Both the position numbers and the translations under genes were made by a program. A DNA stretch of 64,000 nucleotides, from positions 310,001 to 374,000 of the forward strand of contig NZ_JARZHF010000002.1 of assembly GCF_029891575.1 (NCBI RefSeq). The letters run 5' to 3'. Positions 39,996-49,309 of the stretch are shown here, one piece after another; position 1 is the first letter of the stretch, and every line of letters begins with the position of its first letter. The DNA comes from Salipaludibacillus daqingensis. GTDB lineage: Bacteria; Bacillota; Bacilli; Bacillales; Salisediminibacteriaceae. The notes under the pieces are model-generated. The model worked only from the letters and a program-made list of their open reading frames with translations. It ran no database searches and was not told the origin of the DNA.

Positions 39996-41126
39996 TTATC
40001 GACTTTCAATAAAATCCGTCAAGTAATTTACTGCTACAGATAAAGCTTTTTCATCAGCATTTAGTTTATTAGAGTGAAGTCCATGTTCACTATCAACCCC
40101 TAACCAAAACATCACGCCTGGAATCTCTTCAAGGAAATAACCAAAGTCTTCTCCAGTCATAGCCTTATCACATCGTTTGAAATCGACGTGAGTGGATGAT
40201 TCAGCAAACTGAATAAACGACTCTGTTAGCTGCTCATTATTATAAACTTGGCAATAATTTGATCCGTAATCAATGCCGCATTGGCATTGAAAACTTTCTT
40301 CTATACCGCGAACCATGCCTTCAATTCTTGCTTTGATCTTTTCCATGGAATCAATGGATAATGTGCGAATCGTCCCCTCTATACGGGCGTGATCAGCAAT
40401 GATATTTTGTTTTGTACCCGCTTCAATTTTCCCAATCGTCACGACTGCTGAATCAAGCGGCGAGATGTTTCGGGCAACAATCGACTGTAGTTGCGTCACA
40501 TAATGGCTAGCTGCCACAACCATATCTTCCGTCATATGGGGATACGCGGCATGACCGCCTTTCCCTACAAAATCAATGAAAAGCTCACTCGTATTAGCAA
40601 ATAGAATACCCGGTTTGGTGGCAATTGTGCCGACCGGGTGCTCAGGAGCAATGTGCAAAGCATACATTTCATCTGGTTTCCAAGACTTAAATTCCTCCGA
40701 TGCTAGGAGAGGTTCTGCTCCACCAGGTCCTTCTTCTGCTGGTTGAAAAACAAACACAATGTTTTGTTTCGGACGATTTGCTGCAAAATGTTCCACTAGG
40801 GCTAAACCAATTGTCATGTGGAAATCATGACCACACGCGTGCATCATTCCTTCATGAGTAGAAGAAAAAGGGAGTGACGTCGCCTCTTCTACAGGAAGAC
40901 CATCCATATCAGCACGGTATCCAATCGTTCTCAAGGGAGCACTTCCATTCACTTTAACGAGGACACCTGTTTTCCAAGTCTTTACCTCTAAAAAATCTTC
41001 GGCACATTTATGAATAACATCAAGAATAAACTGCTGAGTCTTCTCCTCTTTGAAACCAAGCTCTGGAATTTGATGAAGCGCTCGGCGTCGTTCCACCAAG
41101 CGCTCCTGTAATTGATTCTTATTCAT
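39996..41126 (-). CDS. dapL: N-acetyldiaminopimelate deacetylase (YkuR)
   Basis: M20-family metallopeptidase-like enzyme of the acetylase branch of lysine and meso-diaminopimelate synthesis; it removes acetyl from N-acetyl-LL-DAP. The 376-residue protein has the di-metal ligands in [10 protein letters not shown], the PAEEGPGGA Glu pair, [10 protein letters not shown], and a C-terminal GEDFG. Its ATG overlaps the dapH stop by one base (TAATG), so translation is coupled. In B. subtilis the gene is ykuR. Amidohydrolase relatives exist, but the dapH neighbour supports this call. Confidence 0.96.
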   Translation of the reverse strand: MNKNQLQERLVERRRALHQIPELGFKEEKTQQFILDVIHKCAEDFLEVKTWKTGVLVKVNGSAPLRTIGYRADMDGLPVEEATSLPFSSTHEGMMHACGHDFHMTIGLALVEHFAANRPKQNIVFVFQPAEEGPGGAEPLLASEEFKSWKPDEMYALHIAPEHPVGTIATKPGILFANTSELFIDFVGKGGHAAYPHMTEDMVVAASHYVTQLQSIVARNISPLDSAVVTIGKIEAGTKQNIIADHARIEGTIRTLSIDSMEKIKARIEGMVRGIEESFQCQCGIDYGSNYCQVYNNEQLTESFIQFAESSTHVDFKRCDKAMTGEDFGYFLEEIPGVMFWLGVDSEHGLHSNKLNADEKALSVAVNYLTDFIESR

Positions 41127-41842
41127 TAGTTATTTAACTTTCTAAGTTCTTGCTTGATTTCCGTCTTACCTCTTGTCTGATCATCAATTTCTTTAATGAC
41201 TTTCGCAGGCGTTCCTGCAACAACCGTGTTTGGTGGTACATCTTCGGTAACGATAGCACCTGCCGCTACGACAGATCCTTTCCCAACTGTTACACCTTCT
41301 AATACAACAGCATTTGCCCCAACAACAACTCCGTCTTCTACAATAACTGGCTTTGCAGATGGTGGTTCAATCACACCAGCCAATACAGCACCCGCTCCGA
41401 TATGACAGTTCTTACCTACAGTTGCTCGTCCTCCAAGAACTGCGTTCATATCAATCATTGTCCCTTCACCGACAACAGAGCCAATGTTGATAGAAGCTCC
41501 CATCATGATCACGGCAGAATCACCAATACTGACTTGTTCACGAATAAACGCACCTGGCTCAATACGAGCGTGAATATTTTTCATATCTAATAACGGAATT
41601 GCTGAATTTCGACGATCATTTTCGACAACAAAGTCTTCTATTTTTGATTCATTCACCTTGATTGCTTCTTGAATATCTTTCCACTCTCCAAAAAGCACAC
41701 CTGTACTTCCTTGAATAAACGATTTCGTATTAGCACCGAAATCAATGCCCTCAACGTCACCTTTAATATGTACTTTTACTGGTGTTGATTTTTCTGCATT
41801 CGAGATAAAACTAATAATTTCATTTGCATCCATTTGTTTCAT
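41126..41842 (-). CDS. dapH: 2,3,4,5-tetrahydropyridine-2,6-dicarboxylate N-acetyltransferase
   Basis: Acetyl-CoA-dependent enzyme committing tetrahydrodipicolinate to lysine/DAP synthesis. The 238-residue protein has an alpha/beta N-terminal domain (about 1-80) and a left-handed beta-helix of hexapeptide repeats (about 90-210: [37 protein letters not shown]). It matches YkuQ/DapH rather than the longer succinylase DapD. RBS AAGGAGG lies before the ATG. It forms an operon with the deacetylase gene. Confidence 0.97.
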   Translation of the reverse strand: MKQMDANEIISFISNAEKSTPVKVHIKGDVEGIDFGANTKSFIQGSTGVLFGEWKDIQEAIKVNESKIEDFVVENDRRNSAIPLLDMKNIHARIEPGAFIREQVSIGDSAVIMMGASINIGSVVGEGTMIDMNAVLGGRATVGKNCHIGAGAVLAGVIEPPSAKPVIVEDGVVVGANAVVLEGVTVGKGSVVAAGAIVTEDVPPNTVVAGTPAKVIKEIDDQTRGKTEIKQELRKLNN

Positions 41843-42058
41843 GAAAAATTCCTCCTTAAATTAGATCACAACTCCTATTTATCATAGTCATTTCAACAAA
41901 AAAATGCAATCGTTGTGTTTTCATTTGTTCAAAACCTTTTATGTTTCTGTTATTTTTATCTGACTATCTGATCATCTAGCACTAACCGTTTTACTTCCGC
42001 TTCACATCACTCACCTTCCATGACTTAAATTATCCAGTTTCGTATCAATATAATACAG

Positions 42059-42652
42059 TTATTCGGAAAACAACTGTTTCTCAGTCAGCCACACAAAACT
42101 CGGTTCAGCATTTTCTTCCTCTCTCTCAATCATCACTTCTACGTCATTTACAACATAGATCTCTACCCAATAATTGTCTATTTCATTTTCCCCTTTGAGA
42201 ATGGCTTCATCATGATTGAATCCTTCCAAAGCTTTATCTTCATCACTTGTTAATTCCGCTCCTGAAAATGCCATTGCAACAATGGTATCAGACTCTGGTG
42301 CTGTAAAAAATGTCACGTCATCAAAATGATAATATGGGCCACCTCCATAATAGCCTGTTTCGAAAGGATCCCCTCTTTGTTCAATGATTTGAGTGATCGA
42401 ATCACCTATATCCGCCTGCACCCGCTCCGTAAGTAAGTCAACAATAAGCGTTCTATCTAATGTTACCTCAGAAAAATTATCTTCGAAATCATTCGCAGCT
42501 AATGCCACTTCACTTTTATCCTCTAATTCTGTACCACTAAATTTATCCACTTCTAACCTTTCCTCTACAGAGACATTTATATATAAAAGAAAACCGATAA
42601 AAATCATAATTACAACAATAGACGGAACGAATAATCGCTTATGTATATTCAT
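42059..42652 (-). CDS. Membrane-anchored protein of unknown function
   Basis: I do not recognise this 197-residue protein. It has an N-terminal membrane helix (about 5-27), then an acidic extracytoplasmic part with a GYYGGGPYYHFDDVTFFT segment near 100 and DNYWVEIYVVNDVEVMIE near 165. The pattern suggests a secreted, membrane-tethered sensor or binding domain; there are no cysteines and no lipobox. AAGGAGG sits 8 bp before this ATG. It is transcribed alone, after the dapH upstream region. Confidence 0.6.
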   Translation of the reverse strand: MNIHKRLFVPSIVVIMIFIGFLLYINVSVEERLEVDKFSGTELEDKSEVALAANDFEDNFSEVTLDRTLIVDLLTERVQADIGDSITQIIEQRGDPFETGYYGGGPYYHFDDVTFFTAPESDTIVAMAFSGAELTSDEDKALEGFNHDEAILKGENEIDNYWVEIYVVNDVEVMIEREEENAEPSFVWLTEKQLFSE

Positions 42653-42850
42653 TGCGAATTCCTCCTTTGTCTTCATACATATTCCCGAAAAACAACGAAA
42701 TCAATCTTAATATCAGTTAAACCTCGTTTTTCTTTCTAATATAGCCTCATTTTTTTTAGGTAGAACCAAAATTTGATCAAAGATCTACTTAGCACTCATT
42801 CAGATCATTTTGTTCATGAAAAATTTTTATCTAAAAATCCTGTTAAGATC

Positions 42851-42888
42851 AAAAAAAGAGTCAGGCTTAAAATCCTGACTCTTTTTTT
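42851..42888 (-). terminator. Terminator of the HD-GYP gene
   Basis: AAAAAAAGAGTCAGG and CCTGACTCTTTTTTTT form a perfect stem with an 8-nt loop, bidirectional in form. Confidence 0.93.
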
Positions 42889-42961
42889 TGATATTACTTT
42901 TACTAACGACCGAACTATTTATTTCTTTGAAAGATATTCTTACTCATAGTTGTATTTGTTT

Positions 42962-44014
42962 TTAAGCAAATACTTTTGTAATAAAAATGGTTGTCTCTTT
43001 CGCCAGATCGACTTCATTATAAATGAAATTATCCCCATCTGATTGAAACGTTCTTACGATTGGCCTTTGAGGTAAACCTTTGTGCTGACCCGTTACCACT
43101 CCTATAGAGCCATCACTAAGTTTCACTTGTACTCCTGACGGATAAAAAGCAATACAGCGGAGAAATTTCCAGACAACATTGTGGTCATATCGAAGGTTCG
43201 TCAAACCCATGATTCGTTCACATGCTTCATGAGGAAATAGTACGTTTTCACTCCCACCTTCAGTAACTAAATGATCATAATCGTTTGCTACCGCTACAAT
43301 CTTAGCTAAATAATGAATATCATCCCCATACATCCCTCGAGGATTTCCTGTTCCATCAACATTTTCATGGTGAGCAAGAGCAATATGCGCTGATAACGTA
43401 CTCACTTCTTGTGATTTTCTTAGTAGATTAAATCCTTTCCAAGAATGGTCTTTCATCAATTCATCATCGCGGTCATAACCTACAGGAATATCACTTTGAC
43501 GAACTTCTCCAACCAGCTTTCCGATATCATGTAACAAAGCCCCTACTGCCAACTCTTGAATCTTAGTTTTAGCTAAACCGACTTGCACACCAACCATAAC
43601 GGACATGATACAAACATTGACTGAATGAACAAACATTTCATTATCTTTAGTCCTTATATCTGTGAGATGAAACAAAACATCAGGGTTCGACAAAACTTCT
43701 TCAATCATTTGGTCAACAATGCCACTAATCGACTTTCCATCTACATATTTATCTTGCTGAATAAATTGAATGGAATTTGCTAATGTGGATATAGCTTTTC
43801 TTTTTGTTGTTTCGGAAACAACTTCTTCTATCTCCAGATCCTTAAATCGATCATCTTTCACAAAAATAGAGGAAACGCCCATTTGCCTTAACTTTGATAG
43901 AAGTCCAATCGTTAAGGTCACACCCTCATTTAATAAAATGCGACCATCACTAGCAAAAATATGTTTCCCCAATTGTTCACCTTGATCTACATTATCTATG
44001 GATACATACCTCAT
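42962..44014 (-). CDS. HD-GYP domain protein, probable cyclic dinucleotide phosphodiesterase
   Basis: This 350-residue cytosolic protein has an N-terminal region (about 1-110) and an HD-GYP domain (about 115-290). The metal residues are in place: LLHDIGK (H162, D163), H190, HHENVDG (H215, H216) and the Asp of ANDYD. The GYP triad reads GNP (223-225), so it differs from the signature tyrosine. A small beta-rich tail (about 295-350) follows. Family members cleave c-di-GMP, or pppGpp for some relatives. GAGGG supports the second ATG over 44020. It follows the glutaredoxin-like gene by 27 bp. Confidence 0.88.
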   Translation of the reverse strand: MRYVSIDNVDQGEQLGKHIFASDGRILLNEGVTLTIGLLSKLRQMGVSSIFVKDDRFKDLEIEEVVSETTKRKAISTLANSIQFIQQDKYVDGKSISGIVDQMIEEVLSNPDVLFHLTDIRTKDNEMFVHSVNVCIMSVMVGVQVGLAKTKIQELAVGALLHDIGKLVGEVRQSDIPVGYDRDDELMKDHSWKGFNLLRKSQEVSTLSAHIALAHHENVDGTGNPRGMYGDDIHYLAKIVAVANDYDHLVTEGGSENVLFPHEACERIMGLTNLRYDHNVVWKFLRCIAFYPSGVQVKLSDGSIGVVTGQHKGLPQRPIVRTFQSDGDNFIYNEVDLAKETTIFITKVFA

Positions 44015-44041
44015 AGGCATCCCTCAATCTTTTCTATATAT

Positions 44042-44287
44042 TTATGAACTGTGATACAGATCGACAATTGCTTGAAGGTTTTTTTTATGAAAACCGACGA
44101 CAATATGATCTTTATAACAAGTGAGCGGTGTTCCTATTGGATTAATCTCTTTCCATTCTTTGAAACTTTCCTCACTTTCTGAAATATTACGTTGATCTAC
44201 ATTTATTCTTTCTTTTCGAAAAAAATCAACCACCTGTTCACAATAAGTGCAACCTTTGCTCGTATACACAATCACATTCGAATTCAT
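44042..44287 (-). CDS. Glutaredoxin-like protein
   Basis: The 81-residue protein has a thioredoxin/glutaredoxin fold: VIVYTSKGCTYCEQVVDFF with a CTYC active site near residues 13-16, ERINVDQRNISES, and a TPLTCYKDHIVVGFHKKNL cis-Pro and glutathione-binding-like stretch. I start at MNSNVIVYT because GGGGG precedes it; the longer frame lacks an RBS. Glutaredoxins or YtpP/NrdH-like proteins use thiols for reduction; in bacilli the partner is probably bacillithiol or thioredoxin reductase, not glutathione. It is upstream of and probably co-transcribed with the HD-GYP gene. Confidence 0.85.
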   Translation of the reverse strand: MNSNVIVYTSKGCTYCEQVVDFFRKERINVDQRNISESEESFKEWKEINPIGTPLTCYKDHIVVGFHKKNLQAIVDLYHSS

Positions 44288-44614
44288 TTTTATCCCCCAT
44301 CTTTCTTTTTGATTCCAACACACATACTTCATCGAGTGTTCCCCTGCTGGAATGTTGAGTAGGAAGTTTTTACTCATCTCCCACTTTCCACTTTAATATA
44401 TAACAACGGTGCAGATACTTAATTAACGAATAAACACTTCTTTACAGTACTTCTCTCTATTGTACTGAAAAAGTGATGTTAACATAATGAATATTACGAT
44501 GAAATTTTATAAGTATAAATACCTAATAATAAACTGTTTCTAATTACATTTTACTACAAATGACTTTATTTCATCACCATTTCTTGAAAGTTTTAAATTA
44601 AAAAAAGATCCCAA
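44288..44614. other. Intergenic region between mscS 3' end and the glutaredoxin-like gene
   Basis: The region is AT-rich with no gene. It must contain the promoter of the grx-like/HD-GYP pair. The mscS terminator overlaps its right end (separate entry). Confidence 0.5.
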
Positions 44615-44635
44615 TCATTCGGGATCTTTTTTCTG
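44602..44635 (-). terminator. Terminator of the second mscS gene, overlapping its stop codon
   Basis: The stem GATCCC / GGGATC with A6 and T6 flanks includes the TGA stop at 44615-44617 in its loop, so the terminator forms within the last codons of the gene. Confidence 0.85.
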
Positions 44636-45697
44636 CTCTATATCTTTACTTTTGTCTTCCAAATGAATACTCCTAGTAGGATAAGCAATAGAAACTCCTT
44701 CTTCTTCAAGTATATTCATTATTTGCAAATTAACATCTTGCTTCACTTCCATGTATTCCACCCAGATCGTGGACTTCGTGAAAAAATATAAGAAGATATC
44801 TAAACTACTATCATTAAATTCACTGAACCTAACAATAATAAGTTCTTGATCAATATCATCTCGTTTCCGAAGCATCTCATCGATACGTTCTACACACGTT
44901 TGAATTTTATTTCTGGGCGTAGAATATAACACACCTAAATTAAATGATATTTGTCGCTTCCCCATTTTTGTCCAATTTTCTACCGGTTCATTTGCTAATG
45001 TGGAGTTTGGTACCACCACTAACGAATCAGCAAAAGTACGTATTTTTGTACTACGAAACGAAATGTCTTCTACAAACCCTTCTACAGATGGTGTACTCAC
45101 CCAGTCGCCTAGTGTAAACGGCTTTTCCGTAATGATAATGACACCGCCGAAGAAATTACTAATAGAGTCTTGTGCCGCTAACGCAAAGGCTAGTCCGCCT
45201 AAACCTAGTCCAGCAACAAAACCACTAACGTTATAATCCCACTCACTAGCAATAATACTAAGAACCATTGCAACTAATGCAAATCGAATCAATTTAGATA
45301 GAAATGGAACAACAATCTCATCAAACTGAATGTCTAATCTTTCACCCACTTTTGTAAAAATGACCGAAGAAGATGCTGATAAATGAAATAGCCCCCACCC
45401 AATATGAACAATGAGTAACGTACGGAAAATATGATATGCCGTATCATCAAATCGTTCTGGAAAAGGTAAATACAAAAATACGACATAGAATCCAATAACG
45501 ACAAAAAACGAACGCAGAGGTTTTTCGAAAGCTAACAGAATATTGGTAACTAATTCTGTTGGCGCTTTTCTAGAAAAATATAAAATTGTTTTAAATACAT
45601 ATGTCGTGAAGATCTTTCGAAAAACTAAAAATAGGAAAAATATCCCTGTAGCAATCATAGCTTCTTGCCATGTTATTAGTGTAATCCAGCGATTCAT
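44615..45697 (-). CDS. MscS-family mechanosensitive ion channel, longer paralogue
   Basis: The 360-residue membrane protein has about five N-terminal helices (about 12-30, 60-82, 88-112, 130-150, pore helix around 155-185: GFVAGLGLGGLAFALAAQDSISNFFGG) followed by the MscS beta domain (FTLGDWVSTPSVEGFVEDISFRSTKIRTFADSLVVVPNS) and C-terminal vestibule. It has more transmembrane helices than the 278-residue YkuT-type channel at 38619 and belongs to another MscS subgroup. It ends in a terminator that overlaps the stop codon. It diverges from a second ktrC-like gene. Confidence 0.9.
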   Translation of the reverse strand: MNRWITLITWQEAMIATGIFFLFLVFRKIFTTYVFKTILYFSRKAPTELVTNILLAFEKPLRSFFVVIGFYVVFLYLPFPERFDDTAYHIFRTLLIVHIGWGLFHLSASSSVIFTKVGERLDIQFDEIVVPFLSKLIRFALVAMVLSIIASEWDYNVSGFVAGLGLGGLAFALAAQDSISNFFGGVIIITEKPFTLGDWVSTPSVEGFVEDISFRSTKIRTFADSLVVVPNSTLANEPVENWTKMGKRQISFNLGVLYSTPRNKIQTCVERIDEMLRKRDDIDQELIIVRFSEFNDSSLDIFLYFFTKSTIWVEYMEVKQDVNLQIMNILEEEGVSIAYPTRSIHLEDKSKDIEQKKDPE

Positions 45698-45899
45698 TTT
45701 TTTCTCCTTCTATACCTAATTATTTATTTAAAAATATGCTGTTATCCTTCCAGGTTGATTTTGAAAAACAGCTCTATAGTTTAACATATCACATAAATCA
45801 AGCAGGAATATGTAACCAAGTGAACAAAACTTTCAATTTTAAGAATATCTAGATTCCGTCTTTTGATTAAATAGATATCGGATCTTTTTTCATATTAAC

Positions 45900-45929
45900 T
45901 TGAAAACTAACAACTGTAAATGATATACT
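45900..45929 (+). promoter_or_regulatory. Candidate promoter of the second ktrC-like gene
   Basis: TTGAAA and TATACT are separated by 18 bp, about 36 bp before the start codon. Confidence 0.55.
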
Positions 45930-45964
45930 TTGTCATCATATTACATTAAAGAAGGTAGCCATTT

Positions 45965-46621
45965 ATGAAAAAACAATTTGCCATCATCGGTCTTGGTCGT
46001 TTTGGGACAAGTATTTGCAAAGAACTATTTCACATGGGGCATGAAGTACTTGCCATTGATAAAAGTGAAAAAAGGATTGAAGAAGTAACTGAATTTGCGA
46101 CACATACGCTTCTTGCTGATGCAACAGATGAGGCGTCCTTAACGAAAATTGGTATCCGAAATTTTGAACACGTGATTGTTGCCATTGGTGATGATATTCA
46201 AGCAAGTATTCTAGCTACCCTTCATTTAAAAGATTTAAATGTTCCTAGGGTTTGGGTAAAAGCACAAAATGATTATCATCATAAAGTACTTGAAAAAATC
46301 GGTGCAGATCGCATTTTCCACCCTGAAAAAGACATGGGTAATCGAATTGCAGAGTTTCTCACTTCAGAAAAAGTTATTGATTATATTGACTTGTCGGAAA
46401 GGTACAGCATTATTGAGGTTCTTGCTACAAAAAAAGTGAACGGAAAAACACTAATTGACATGGATGTCCGAGCTCGCTACGGCTGCACTATTTTAGCGAT
46501 AAAACAACAAGGCAAGGTCGATGTTACACCTGATCCAAGTGATCAATTACATGCCGGTGACATTTTTATTATTATTGGAGATAAGCAAGACTTAAGACGT
46601 TTTCAACAAGAAGCTTTATAA
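45965..46621 (+). CDS. Second KtrC/KtrA-type potassium-channel gating subunit
   Basis: The 218-residue RCK protein has GLGRFGTSIC at the nucleotide loop and the same domain order (TrkA-N about 1-135, TrkA-C about 140-215) as the ktrC product at 36951. Long identical or near-identical blocks occur along the whole length, for example HVIVAIGD, VKAQNDYH and the YGC/AIK region, so they are true paralogues. No KtrB/KtrD membrane subunit is adjacent. AAGGTAG precedes the ATG. Two gating proteins would let one or more distant channels be set differently; this is inferred. Confidence 0.92.
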   Translation: MKKQFAIIGLGRFGTSICKELFHMGHEVLAIDKSEKRIEEVTEFATHTLLADATDEASLTKIGIRNFEHVIVAIGDDIQASILATLHLKDLNVPRVWVKAQNDYHHKVLEKIGADRIFHPEKDMGNRIAEFLTSEKVIDYIDLSERYSIIEVLATKKVNGKTLIDMDVRARYGCTILAIKQQGKVDVTPDPSDQLHAGDIFIIIGDKQDLRRFQQEAL

Positions 46622-46807
46622 AAATATTTAATCCTTTGACTTTTTACTATTAATACAGTAGAAAGTTTTTTTATTTTACAAAATTGTCAAACTTTTATGT
46701 ATGATAGCGGTTTCATTTATTGTTTTTCCATGGTTTAATATATATAAGAGTTAATTAATTATTTCGATGAACACTGATGTTAATCATACTTTGGGGGTGC
46801 AAATCTT

Positions 46808-47494
46808 ATGAATGCTATTGAATTAAGCAATGTTTTAAAACGTTTTTCTAACGGTTCTGAAATGACATTGTTATTTGAAGATATGAACTTTACTGTGCGC
46901 GAGGGGGAACTCGTTGTCATATCTGGAGAAGAAGGAACTGGCAAATCAACTTTATTACGAATGATTGCAGCAATGACGCCAGCAAATAGAGGAACCGTTG
47001 AAGTATTTGGAAAAGATTTAATCAGTATCCGAAAACGAACAGAGTGGCGCTTACAAAACATCGGTTATATTAATGATGAAGGATGTTTGATGCCTTATTT
47101 AACCGCAAAACAAAATCTATTACTAGGTATGACCGCAGAAGACCCTCAGTATGAAGAGACTGAGAAAAAAGCACTTCATATTCTAGAAGATTTAGGATTT
47201 TCAGCAGAGAAACTCGATGATTCTATTGAAGGACTTGATGATAAACATCAAATGCTAGCTACAATTGCCCGTATTCTCATGACGAACCCTAAAATAATTT
47301 TAGCTGATGAACCAACGAAAGAATTAGAAGGGGATGACGGTGCTGCTGTCTTAGACAAACTACTATCCTTTGCTAGAAAACAGCATTCAACAGTTATTAT
47401 TGTTACAAATGATGAATGTATTCTTAATAAAGCTGATCGCCATTTCACTGTTGAAAACCATCAGTTAGTAGAAAAAGAAGAACAAGTTCACTAA
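46808..47494 (+). CDS. Orphan ABC-type ATPase with altered catalytic motifs
   Basis: The 228-residue protein aligns with FtsE/LolD-type ATPases. Walker A (GEEGTGKST, 40-48) and Walker B (IILADEPT, about 163-170) are intact. The Q-loop glutamine is Asp (IGYIND at 85-90), the LSGGQ signature is LDDKH (143-147) and the H-loop His is Asn (VTND at 199-202). These changes should weaken or abolish normal nucleotide sandwich hydrolysis. No permease or substrate protein is nearby, so it may bind ATP as a regulator. GGGGGTG precedes the ATG and a good terminator follows; the frame is clean, so it is not a pseudogene. Confidence 0.85.
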   Translation: MNAIELSNVLKRFSNGSEMTLLFEDMNFTVREGELVVISGEEGTGKSTLLRMIAAMTPANRGTVEVFGKDLISIRKRTEWRLQNIGYINDEGCLMPYLTAKQNLLLGMTAEDPQYEETEKKALHILEDLGFSAEKLDDSIEGLDDKHQMLATIARILMTNPKIILADEPTKELEGDDGAAVLDKLLSFARKQHSTVIIVTNDECILNKADRHFTVENHQLVEKEEQVH

Positions 47495-47504
47495 TCACTC
47501 TTTT

Positions 47505-47532
47505 AGCCCACATCATTCGATGTGGGCTTTTT
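47505..47532 (+). terminator. Terminator of the orphan ABC ATPase gene
   Basis: The 10-bp stem AGCCCACATC / GATGTGGGCT with a 4-nt loop is followed by T4-5. Confidence 0.95.
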
Positions 47533-47588
47533 AAAATTCAAAAGTGTACTCTACACCGAAAATAGAATGGAGAGTGTTAACTAATTAT

Positions 47589-47708
47589 CTATGAACCATT
47601 TGACCCGCTGTATATGATAGCTAGTAATGTAAGAACGGTGTATATTACCACAACAGCACCAGAACCCACAAGCAAAAACAGAATCACAGCTTTTTGTAAT
47701 TTCCCCAT
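47589..47708 (-). CDS. 39-residue single-helix membrane peptide
   Basis: On the minus strand an ATG at 47708 opens MGKLQKAVILFLLVGSGAV and continues through a hydrophobic helix to a polar end (IIYSGSNGS). It is a basic N-terminus, one membrane segment and a short outside tail. GAAGGTG lies about 7 bp before the ATG. It is too short for routine gene callers. It lies between the ABC ATPase terminator and the decayed membrane gene. No family is recognised. Confidence 0.5.
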   Translation of the reverse strand: MGKLQKAVILFLLVGSGAVVVIYTVLTLLAIIYSGSNGS

Positions 47709-47819
47709 TAGAACCACACCTTCGCTATTCGCCTCATCTCCATATCATTTCTTAGAGTTAGCGATGAAATATTCTAGTAATACATACGATTAATTATGCC
47801 AATTAAATTAAGAAAAGAA

Positions 47820-48439
47820 AAGTATAGAGCAGCGGTGTGGAGAAATTAATATCCAGCCTTGGAATCTTACCCTTGTTGAGAAACCTAAACCTACTCTGGA
47901 CTTCCTAATCTCTTCTTTTGAAGCAGTTAATGCTTCATTTAAATAACTTGCTTCTCCTTTTTTCTTAATGTGTAAATGAATCGTGTCATCCACCAGCCCT
48001 GCTTCATTAAAAAACTAAGATAAACCTACCTTCAACTTAATTTTTTCATTCGTATCTAGTAATAAATAGTTGTAGACATCCGTATTATTATCATCATCTT
48101 CTTTCAAAAATGGTATGTCATTATATTTTAAATGATACTCTAATATTTTTTCTACTTCTCTTCTTGACCGATTATATATAATGATATACTCGCGATTTTT
48201 TCCAACAAACATCATAATAGGAACGAGAGCTAACAAGTAAATCCAAAAACTCGAAAGAATATATTCTAAAATCATACGATCCCATATAAAATAATAGCAA
48301 ATCCAATCATCGTTAACAGTGATCTTTCCCAACTATTATTATAAAAAACACCTTTTTTTCTTTTCAACCGAAACCAATCGATAACACCTGTGAAGTACAG
48401 AATGAATAATGGAATAATCACGCTTATGTAATTTTGCAA
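47820..48439 (-). pseudogene. Decayed paralogue of the membrane protein gene at 49356
   Basis: Reading the minus strand from TTG 48439 (GTAGGTG upstream) gives a 55-residue N-terminal piece ending at TGA 48272-48274. A second frame starting ATG 48275 gives 86 residues to TAG 48015-48017. The same frame continues after that stop with DDTIHLHIKKKG to about 47900. Each piece aligns in order with the intact 211-residue protein encoded at 49356-49991 (compare YNRSRREVEKILEYH/YNTSILEVEEVVDEI and LLDTNEKIKL/LVKDTNEKIEL). One frameshift plus one in-frame amber stop mark it as decayed, unless recoding occurs. Confidence 0.75.
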
Positions 48440-48542
48440 ATTGGTCACCTACTTTTTTTATTTTTAGTTCAATCGCCCACTCATGTTCTCCTTATGAATC
48501 ATATGGTAATACAGAAACAATGGTAAAAAGAGGTGAGAAATT

Positions 48543-48971
48543 ATGGGTGAACAAAAAAAACGAGAAATGAAACCGATACACGAGCAACCCTTTGGTGATA
48601 TTTTACAATCTATGGATGGTTTTTTCAATCAAGCTATGAAACACCTTCAAACCCCAAAACCCATTCCAGTCTACCAATTTGAAACAAAAAATGAATACAT
48701 TATTGAAGCAGAATTACCCGGAGTAAAGAAAGACCAAGTCACGTTAGATATTTTTCAAAACTACATTAAGATCGGCATTCAAGAAGAATCAATGACAGAA
48801 AAAAAAGATGATCTTCAACAATCATTTGAACGATCCTTTCGTTATCAACGATCCGATCGAGTTATTACTTTGCCGTTTGCCGTTAATCAATCGGACGTCA
48901 AGGCGTCGCTATCTCAAGGTTTGTTAAAAATTCGGATTCCAAATAAACGAAAAAGAATTCCGATCGATTAA
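48543..48971 (+). CDS. Hsp20/alpha-crystallin family small heat-shock protein
   Basis: The 142-residue protein has a disordered N-terminus (about 1-35) and an alpha-crystallin domain (about 40-138): EYIIEAELPGVKKDQVTLDIFQNYIKI and SFRYQRSDRVITLPFAVNQSDVKASLSQGLLKIRIPN. It ends close to the C-terminal motif IPID, as the usual I-x-I anchor. Small heat-shock proteins hold unfolding clients; related bacillus members (CotM, YocM) act in spore coat or salt stress. AGAGGTG precedes the ATG. It is in an operon with the next gene (14 bp). Confidence 0.92.
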   Translation: MGEQKKREMKPIHEQPFGDILQSMDGFFNQAMKHLQTPKPIPVYQFETKNEYIIEAELPGVKKDQVTLDIFQNYIKIGIQEESMTEKKDDLQQSFERSFRYQRSDRVITLPFAVNQSDVKASLSQGLLKIRIPNKRKRIPID

Positions 48972-48985
48972 AGGAGGTATTAGAA

Positions 48986-49309
48986 GTGTTTTTCAATGAA
49001 CCGCCAAGGCAACAGCATCACCCTTACTATTATCCTTATCCACCGCAAGCTCATAGACCAGCTCATCTTTATCATCAACAAGTCCCGTATCAAGGGTACG
49101 CTCCACCTCAACCTCCTAATGGACCCTATCAACAACAGCATTACCCACCACAGCAGAAACCTAGCCCGAAATTTATGAGCGCTTTTCAAACCAGTGATGG
49201 GAAATTTGACTTCCAGAAAACGATGACAACGATGGATCAAGTAGTGAAAACCGCTAACCAAGTGAGTCCCATCGTGAAGCAAATGGGCAGTTATTTTTTG
49301 AAGAAATAA
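48986..49309 (+). CDS. YppG-like Pro/Gln/His-rich coat-type protein
   Basis: The 107-residue product starts MFFNEPPRQQ and is extremely rich in Pro, Gln, Tyr and His to about residue 60, then ends with SAFQTSDGKFDFQKTMTTMDQVVKTANQVSPIVKQMGSYF, the YppG family C-terminus. Such proteins are made in sporulating bacilli and look like small coat components. GTG start with AAAGGAGG upstream. Convergent terminator at the end. Only the C-terminal part is a strong match. Confidence 0.75.
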   Translation: MFFNEPPRQQHHPYYYPYPPQAHRPAHLYHQQVPYQGYAPPQPPNGPYQQQHYPPQQKPSPKFMSAFQTSDGKFDFQKTMTTMDQVVKTANQVSPIVKQMGSYFLKK

